Shown here in pieces: positions 57,716-64,000 of a stretch of 64,000 nt of DNA. The stretch is from Streptomyces sp. VRA16 Mangrove soil (GTDB lineage: Bacteria > Actinomycetota > Actinomycetes > Streptomycetales > Streptomycetaceae): positions 186,001 through 250,000 of the forward strand of contig NZ_JAFVLN010000003.1 of NCBI RefSeq assembly GCF_017377775.1. Reading direction: 5' to 3'. The position numbers and the translations under genes were made by a program. The notes below the pieces were generated by a model. The model saw nothing but the letters and a program-made list of their open reading frames with translations. It did no database searches and was not told the origin of the DNA. The first letter of the stretch is position 1. Every line of letters starts with the position of its first letter.

Positions 57716-59245
57716 TCAGTTCTCCAGGTGTTGGCCCTTGAGCATGAACCAGGCTGCCACCGCTGTTGCCAGGAGGACGATCGCGCCGACGCCGGCCGCC
57801 AGTTGGAGGCCGTCCACGAAGGCTCCCTGGGCCGAGGCGAGGAGTTCGTGGGCCTGGGCCGCGGGCAGGGACGACGACGCCTCGACCGCGCCGCCCAGGG
57901 ACTCATGGGCCGCCGACGCCACGTCCGCCGGGGTGCCCGCCGGGGCCGTGAAGCCCGCGTAGACGCCCGTGACGATGGAGCCGAGCACGGCGATGCCGAG
58001 GGCCGCGCCGAGTTCGTACGCCGTCTCGGAGACCGCCGACGCCGCGCCCGCCTGTTCCTTGGGGACGCTGGAGAGGATCACGTCGGCCGTCACCGTGAAG
58101 GAGAATCCGGCGCCGATGCCGACGACCAGGAGCGCGGAGCCGAGCAGCGGGTAGCCCGTCGACTGGCTCAGGGTCGTCAGGGCGGCCAGGGCCAGGCCCA
58201 CCGCCGCGAGCCCGCCCGCGACCACGGCGCGCACCGAGAAGCGGCGTGCCACCGTACCGGCGATCAGACCGGCGCCCACCGCGCCGACCGCGGCCGGGAG
58301 TTCGGCCAGGCCCGCCTCGAACGGCTCGCGCCCCTGCACCAGTTGGAGGAACTGCGAGAGGAAGAAGATCAGGCCCGCGAGCCCCAGGATCGTCAGGAGG
58401 TCGGCGAGGACCGCGCCCGAGAAGCCCCGGTTGCGGAACAGGCGCATGTCCAACAGGGGCGAGGACAGGGTGAGTTGGCGGCGCACGAAGGAGGCGAGGG
58501 CCGCCGCGCCGATCAGTGCCGTCGCCGCCACGTCCCAGTTGAAGCCGTGCGCCGCCGCCTCCTTCACCGCGTAGACGACACCGATCATGCCGACCAGGGA
58601 GAGGCCGACGCTGGGCAGGTCCCAGGGGCCCGGGACCGGGTTCTTCGACTCGGGGATGAGCTTGGCGCCGACGATCACCAGGACCGCCATCACCGGCAGG
58701 TTGATCAGGAAGACCGAGCCCCACCAGAAGTGTTCGAGCAGGAAGCCGCCGACGACCGGGCCGACCGCGGTGCCCGCCGAGGCCATGGCTCCCCAGATGC
58801 CGACGGCGAGGGAGCGCTCGCGCGGGTCGTGGAAGATGTTGCGGATCAGGGCGAGGGTCGAGGGCATCAGGGTCGCGCCCGCGACACCGAGCAGGGCGCG
58901 CGCCAGGATCATCGTCCCCGGCGACGACGCGTACGCGTTGAGCACCGAGACCGCGCCGAACGCGACCGCGCCCGTCAGCAGCAGCTTCTTGCGGCCGATG
59001 CGGTCGCCGAGGCTGCCCATGGAGACGAGCAGACCGGCGATGACGAACGAGTAGACGTCACCGATCCAGAGCAGCTGGGTGCCCGACGGCTTGAGGTCTT
59101 CACTGATGTAGGGAGTTGCGAGTCCGAGGACCGTCGCGTCCACGGCGACGAGCAGCACCGCCAGCACCAGGACGGAGAGGGCGAGCCACCGTCCGGGACG
59201 GGCCGCCACCTCCGTCTCGGGTGTGCGCTGTTGTGTGCCGGTCAT
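57716..59245 (-). CDS. MFS drug efflux transporter, DHA2 (14-TMS)
   Basis: A 509-residue major facilitator with about 14 hydrophobic segments. The DHA2 features are motif A in GSLGDRIGRKKLLLTG (GD/RxGRK) and the motif VSMGSLGD, plus ARALLGVAGATLMPSTLALIR with the conserved antiporter-type segment. It exports an unknown compound by proton antiport. The ATG at 59245 overlaps the TetR gene stop by 4 bp, so both are transcribed from the TetR promoter, and the TetR protein probably senses the exported compound. Confidence 0.92.
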   Translation of the reverse strand: MTGTQQRTPETEVAARPGRWLALSVLVLAVLLVAVDATVLGLATPYISEDLKPSGTQLLWIGDVYSFVIAGLLVSMGSLGDRIGRKKLLLTGAVAFGAVSVLNAYASSPGTMILARALLGVAGATLMPSTLALIRNIFHDPRERSLAVGIWGAMASAGTAVGPVVGGFLLEHFWWGSVFLINLPVMAVLVIVGAKLIPESKNPVPGPWDLPSVGLSLVGMIGVVYAVKEAAAHGFNWDVAATALIGAAALASFVRRQLTLSSPLLDMRLFRNRGFSGAVLADLLTILGLAGLIFFLSQFLQLVQGREPFEAGLAELPAAVGAVGAGLIAGTVARRFSVRAVVAGGLAAVGLALAALTTLSQSTGYPLLGSALLVVGIGAGFSFTVTADVILSSVPKEQAGAASAVSETAYELGAALGIAVLGSIVTGVYAGFTAPAGTPADVASAAHESLGGAVEASSSLPAAQAHELLASAQGAFVDGLQLAAGVGAIVLLATAVAAWFMLKGQHLEN

Positions 59246-59793
59246 GGTTCCACGCTCCGTCTGGCGCCGCCGAGCAGCAGCTCGGCGATCATGTATGAGA
59301 AGTCCTTGGCCGCGACGCGGCCGTCCTGTACGGCCCAGGCGCCGCTGCCGATGAGGCCGTAGAGCGCCTCGCAGAGCCAGGCCGGTGTCAGGTCGATGCG
59401 GAACTCGCCCGCTTCCTGACCGCGCCGGAAGAGCGCCACCATGCGGCCGTCGAGCCGCTCCCAGCCCGCGTTCTGCCCCTCGCCCTCGAAGAGCTGGTTC
59501 TCGGTGGTGAGGAAGGCGAGCAGCGGGGCCGCCGGTTCGATCTCCTGGATCAGGCGGCGCAGCGCGTCCTCGGCCCGGCCCTCGCCGAGCCGGGCCCGGT
59601 CGAGCGCCGTCTCGCACTCCTGGATGCCCAGGCTCTCCAGCGCCCGCACGAGCGCGTCACGGCCGGCGAAGTGGCGGTGCAGGGTGGCGCGGCTGATGCC
59701 GGCGGCCCGTGCGACCTCGTCCATGGTGGCCGTGGACTTGCGGGTGAGCAGGGCGGCGGCGCTGCGCAGCACCTGTTCGCGATCGACTGACAT
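59242..59793 (-). CDS. TetR-family regulator of the adjacent MFS pump
   Basis: A 183-residue TetR regulator. N-terminal HTH: STATMDEVARAAGISRATLHRHFAGRDALV (residues ~20-50). Its ligand domain contains TTENQLFEGEGQNAGWERLDGR. The ATG at 59793 is used; an upstream ATG at 59823 lies inside the operator. It precedes and overlaps the pump gene, and an operator-like palindrome spans its own start region, so self-repression is likely. Confidence 0.9.
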   Translation of the reverse strand: MSVDREQVLRSAAALLTRKSTATMDEVARAAGISRATLHRHFAGRDALVRALESLGIQECETALDRARLGEGRAEDALRRLIQEIEPAAPLLAFLTTENQLFEGEGQNAGWERLDGRMVALFRRGQEAGEFRIDLTPAWLCEALYGLIGSGAWAVQDGRVAAKDFSYMIAELLLGGARRSVEP

Positions 59794-59830
59794 GAGACAA
59801 GAATAGAGCAGATGAGACACCAATGTCTCA
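59793..59830. promoter_or_regulatory. TetR operator
   Basis: TGAGACA-CCAA-TGTCTCA (59813-59830), an 18-bp palindrome, lies 20 bases upstream of the TetR start codon; a further TGAGACA half-site overlaps the start codon at 59793-59799, exactly 20 bases away. Typical for a regulator that controls its own operon. Confidence 0.65.
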
Positions 59831-59945
59831 CCGAATTCTGCCGCTCGGGCTCCGGGTCACCCCGGTGGCCCGCCTCCTCACGCGGTGTTACGACTGTCGG
59901 GAGTGCCGGGACGTTCCGGCAGCGGGCCTTACGGGAGGTACCGGG

Positions 59946-60215
59946 ATGGGGTGCTGCATCTTCGCGGCCATGGCGGCGATCGGGCCGCGCGTCGCGCTCG
60001 TGATCACGTGGCTGTTCACCAACCTCGTGGACCGCGCCTTCAACGGTGTGCTGCTGCCGCTGTTCGGCCTGATCCTGCTGCCGTGGACGACGCTGGGGTA
60101 CGTCTTCGCGTACGCGCCGGTCGTCGGGGTGCGCGGCATCGGCTGGCTGGTCGTGCTGATCGGGCTGCTGATGGACTTGTCGAGCTACGGGGGCGGGGCG
60201 CGGGCCCGCCGCTGA
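59946..60215 (+). CDS. Small membrane protein
   Basis: An 89-residue product, MGCCIFAAMAAIGPRVALVITWLF at the N-terminus (Cys pair), three hydrophobic segments and a basic C-terminal GGGARARR. GGGAGG lies 11 bases before the ATG. The sequence was recalled as similar to small conserved actinobacterial membrane proteins. Divergent from the TetR gene. Confidence 0.75.
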   Translation: MGCCIFAAMAAIGPRVALVITWLFTNLVDRAFNGVLLPLFGLILLPWTTLGYVFAYAPVVGVRGIGWLVVLIGLLMDLSSYGGGARARR

Positions 60216-60256
60216 CGCCCGTAGGCACGCGTCGCGGGCGCCGTAGGCATGCGACG

Positions 60257-60292
60257 GGGCCCGGTTCGTCCACGTACGGACGAACCGGGCCC
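60257..60292. terminator. Bidirectional terminator between the small membrane gene and argH
   Basis: 15-bp arms (GGGCCCGGTTCGTCC at 60257-60271; complement at 60278-60292) with the loop ACGTAC, between two convergent genes; it can serve both. Confidence 0.8.
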
Positions 60293-60332
60293 TGTTCTGT
60301 GCTTGCTCGCCGCGTCTTTCGACGCCGGCGGG

Positions 60333-61772
<1,440 letters not shown>

Positions 61773-61819
61773 TCAAGCCGGTCTCAGTGTCGCGGTGTCG
61801 CGGGGTCACTGTATCGCTG

Positions 61820-61853
61820 TGCATGAGTATGCAGTGGACTGCATGATTCGTCA
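61820..61853. promoter_or_regulatory. ARG-box-like sites upstream of argH
   Basis: TGCAT-GAGT-ATGCA (61820-61833), a perfect palindrome, and a second TGCATGATTCG (61840-61850) exactly 20 bases on, 60-95 bases upstream of argH. Streptomycete ArgR sites are built from such TGCAT halves; this is inference. Confidence 0.45.
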
Positions 61854-61973
61854 ATCAGTAGGCCGCCGTGCCGGGCCACCCGCCCGTCGCCGCCGGGATG
61901 CCGCTCGGCGAGCGGCTGGTCCGCGATGCGAAACGCCGCCTCGCGCGCGGGGTGAACGGGGCATCATCCCCGC

Positions 61974-62561
61974 ATGGGAAAGAGCCACGAACGCATAGAC
62001 GGACGACTGCGCACCTTCATCGAGTCCCAGCCGGTCTTCTTCACCGCGACCGCGCCGCTCTCCGGGGACGGCACGGTGAACCTCTCCCCCAAGGGCCTCA
62101 AGGGCTCCTTCGCCGTCGTCGACGAACTCACCGTCGCCTATCTGGACTTCGCCGGGTCCAACGCCGAGACCATCGCCCATCTGCGCGAGAACGGCCGGAT
62201 CACGCTCATGTGGTGCGCCTTCCAGGGCCCGCCGAACATCGTCCGGGTGCACGGCCGCGGCGAGCCCGTCTTCCGCGACGACCCGCGCTTCACCGAGCTG
62301 CTCGGCCATTTCGGCGACTTCGACCCGACGCGCAACGGGCTGCGCGCGATCATCCTCGTACGGGCCGAACACATCCGGGACACCTGCGGATACGCGGTCC
62401 CCTTCATGACGTACGACGAGGAGCGCTCCCTCCACGGGGACTTCTTCGTGCGCAAGGACGACGCCGAACTCGACGCCTACTTCCAGAAGAAGGAGTACAT
62501 CGGAACCAGCCTGGACGGACTTCCGGGGCTGCCGTTGCCGCTGCCGCCCGCTACCTTCTGA
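61974..62561 (+). CDS. Pyridoxamine 5'-phosphate oxidase-family FMN-binding protein
   Basis: A 195-residue flavin-type split-barrel protein. The N-terminal segment IESQPVFFTATAPLSGDGTVNLSPKG and ITLMWCAFQGPPNIVRVHGRGEPV match the PPOX class; actual PNPox activity is not implied. The C-terminus carries DAELDAYFQKKEYIGTSLDGL. ATG at 61974 with no obvious ribosome-binding site. A L,D-transpeptidase gene follows after 3 bases. Confidence 0.85.
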   Translation: MGKSHERIDGRLRTFIESQPVFFTATAPLSGDGTVNLSPKGLKGSFAVVDELTVAYLDFAGSNAETIAHLRENGRITLMWCAFQGPPNIVRVHGRGEPVFRDDPRFTELLGHFGDFDPTRNGLRAIILVRAEHIRDTCGYAVPFMTYDEERSLHGDFFVRKDDAELDAYFQKKEYIGTSLDGLPGLPLPLPPATF

Positions 62562-62564
62562 CCC

Positions 62565-63275
62565 ATGCGTCCTTTACGAGCAGGTATCGCCGCAACTGTC
62601 GTCGCGTGCGCCGCGTTCGGTGCCGCCCCGCCCGCGTCCGCCGCCGTTCCGCTGCCCGCCCGGATGGCGGACACCGGCGGCGGCAGCCAGCTCATCACCG
62701 CCGAGGCGCCGCGCGCGTCGGCCACCTCCGGCACGGTCACCTGGTGGGACCGGCGCCCGGACGGCCGCTGGGTCGAGGCCGGTTCGGCGCCCGCGCGGTT
62801 CGGGGCGAAGGGGCTCGTCGCCGGGACCCACCGCAAGCAGGGCACGAACACCACCCCGGCCGGGCTCTACGGCCTGCCCTTCGCCTTCGGCAACAAGGCG
62901 GCGCCCGGCGGCACCTCGGTCGCCTACAAGCGGGTGCGCGGCACGTCCTGGTGGTGCCAGGACAACGACTCGCGCTCCTACAACCGCTGGACCCAGCCCC
63001 GCCCGGCCGACTGCCGGGCCGCCGAGTCCGAGCACCTGGCCGACTACGCCACGCAGTACGCGTACGCGCTCGTGATCGGCTTCAACTACGACAAGCCCGT
63101 GCGCGGGCGCGGCGCCGGGATCTTCCTGCACGTCAACGGGCGGGCGGCGACGGCCGGTTGCGTCTCCGTGCCGCAGGACGCCATGCGGCGGATCATGACG
63201 TGGGTGAAGCCGGGACGGGCGCCGCACATCGCGATCGGGACGACCGGCGGAGCGACGGCCCTCACCCGTTACTGA
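62565..63275 (+). CDS. Secreted L,D-transpeptidase (YkuD fold)
   Basis: A 236-residue protein with an N-terminal signal peptide (MRPLRAGIAATVVACAAFGAAPPASA). The YkuD catalytic motif is recognisable as HVNGRAATAGCVSVP with its Cys nucleophile. It would form 3-3 crosslinks in peptidoglycan or attach proteins outside the membrane. No LysM domain is present, so targeting would depend on the substrate. The start is the ATG at 62565, 3 bases after the previous gene, so co-transcribed. Confidence 0.85.
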   Translation: MRPLRAGIAATVVACAAFGAAPPASAAVPLPARMADTGGGSQLITAEAPRASATSGTVTWWDRRPDGRWVEAGSAPARFGAKGLVAGTHRKQGTNTTPAGLYGLPFAFGNKAAPGGTSVAYKRVRGTSWWCQDNDSRSYNRWTQPRPADCRAAESEHLADYATQYAYALVIGFNYDKPVRGRGAGIFLHVNGRAATAGCVSVPQDAMRRIMTWVKPGRAPHIAIGTTGGATALTRY

Positions 63276-63324
63276 GGTCCCTGTCGGTCCCGGATGTCAT
63301 CATGTCGCTCTGGGCGGGAGGGAC

Positions 63325-64000
63325 ATGAACGACGTACGCAAGGCACTCCTCTTAGGGGTGGGGCAGGTACCGGAGCAGGCCGACGGCCTCGAACAGCTGG
63401 ACGCGGTGGTCCATGCCGATCTCCAGCTGATGGAGTCGGCCCTCCGGTCCGCCGGTTACACCGTCGAGACGTTGCTCGACCCTCACCTGAGCCAGCTGAA
63501 GCGGCGGGTGTACGAGTGCGCACGGGACATCCCGGCCGACGGCACGCTGCTGCTCTACTTCACCGGGCACGGCATCCGCATCGCCGGACAGGACTACCTG
63601 GTCCCGGCGGACGCCGTCTGGCCCGAGGACGGGGTCTGGCACGAGGTGTACTCGGACTCGCTGCTGCACGCCGGGATCAGCCCCCTCCTGAAGGGCTGCA
63701 AGGCCGGGACCGTGCTGTGGGTGATCGACGCGTGCCGGGCCGGTGAGACGGAGGACGGCGTCCCGTTCGGCAGCAACACCGACAGTGGGCCGCCGACCGG
63801 TGACTACGCCGTCCTCACCGGGTGTTCGCGCGGCGAGCGCAGTGGCTACGGCCCCGAGGGCAGCTTCTTCACCCAGGGCCTCGCCGAGGCACTGGGCCCG
63901 CTCAGTCCGGCCCGTACGGTCACGGAGGTCTTCACCGCCGCGCGCCGGGCCACCGAGCGGACGGCTCGCCGCGTCGGCGGCATCACCCAGACCCCCGCGA
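63325..64000 (+). CDS. Caspase-fold peptidase (C14), truncated at the window edge
   Basis: The first 225 residues of a protein whose 3' end lies beyond the window. A caspase/metacaspase domain is visible: LLYFTGHGIR with the catalytic His and VIDACRAGE with the catalytic Cys. Codon 10 is TTA (63352-63354), the rare leucine codon read by the bldA tRNA in Streptomyces. Start ATG at 63325 with GGAGGG upstream. The C-terminal part, which defines the role (defence, development or other), is not seen. Confidence 0.85.
   Translation, partial: MNDVRKALLLGVGQVPEQADGLEQLDAVVHADLQLMESALRSAGYTVETLLDPHLSQLKRRVYECARDIPADGTLLLYFTGHGIRIAGQDYLVPADAVWPEDGVWHEVYSDSLLHAGISPLLKGCKAGTVLWVIDACRAGETEDGVPFGSNTDSGPPTGDYAVLTGCSRGERSGYGPEGSFFTQGLAEALGPLSPARTVTEVFTAARRATERTARRVGGITQTPA

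Overview
This is a high-GC actinobacterial chromosome segment, almost certainly from Streptomyces. It carries the sporulation regulator gene ssgB, uses many GTG and TTG starts, has GTGA/ATGA stop-start overlaps in operons, and its gene order (ruvCAB, yebC, pdxST, PIM genes, thrS, ssgB, cobalamin genes, metNIQ, glpQ1, argH) matches, from memory, the S. coelicolor core region around SCO1518-SCO1570. No phage, plasmid, CRISPR or complete insertion sequence was seen.

Layout. At 0.1-8.9 kb a minus-strand block holds ruvC-ruvA-ruvB, a YebC-family gene, the pyridoxal phosphate synthase pair pdxS-pdxT, two uncharacterised genes and a phosphatidylinositol / PI-mannoside cassette (pgsA-like synthase, acyltransferase, mannosyltransferase). 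At 9-22 kb are an EF-G paralogue, a large membrane protein, a YczE/YczR (MocR) divergent pair, a HIT protein, a potassium channel, thrS, two hypothetical genes and a DnaQ-like exonuclease. At 22.4-29.8 kb two identical tRNA-Val(CAC) genes in direct orientation bracket an operon for uptake and cleavage of a pectin-type oligosaccharide: lipoprotein, two permeases, YesL-like protein, exo-rhamnogalacturonan lyase. Two LacI-type operators flank its promoter. At 30-41 kb lie ssgB, small membrane proteins, a DsbA-like protein, acetyltransferases, a pabB-pabC pair split by a 180-bp MITE-like element, a six-gene tRNA cluster (Gly, Cys, 4 Val) and a Ser/Thr kinase. At 41-48 kb are a TrmH-type methyltransferase and three cobalamin genes (cobA/cysG, a BluB-CobT fusion with a very long low-complexity N-terminus, cobL). 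At 49-52.4 kb is the metNIQ methionine importer, preceded by a short reading frame ending in Cys and Met codons, a possible attenuation leader. At 52.4-64 kb are a HAD phosphatase, membrane proteins, an ECF sigma factor, glpQ1 with a PHO-box-like site, a plsC acyltransferase, an MFS/TetR efflux pair, argH with a possible ARG box, and at the edge a caspase-domain gene with an early TTA (bldA-type) codon.

What ties it together. Most of the window is conserved housekeeping sequence. The accessory or unusual parts are the tRNA-bracketed pectin operon, the MITE and a degenerate relative of it 1.8 kb away, a dispersed intergenic repeat with tandem amplification near 57.5 kb, the Cys/Met leader frame, and the truncated caspase gene. 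Functions come from reading protein sequences by eye; no database search was possible. Start codons are chosen from ribosome-binding sites, family lengths and stop-start overlaps.
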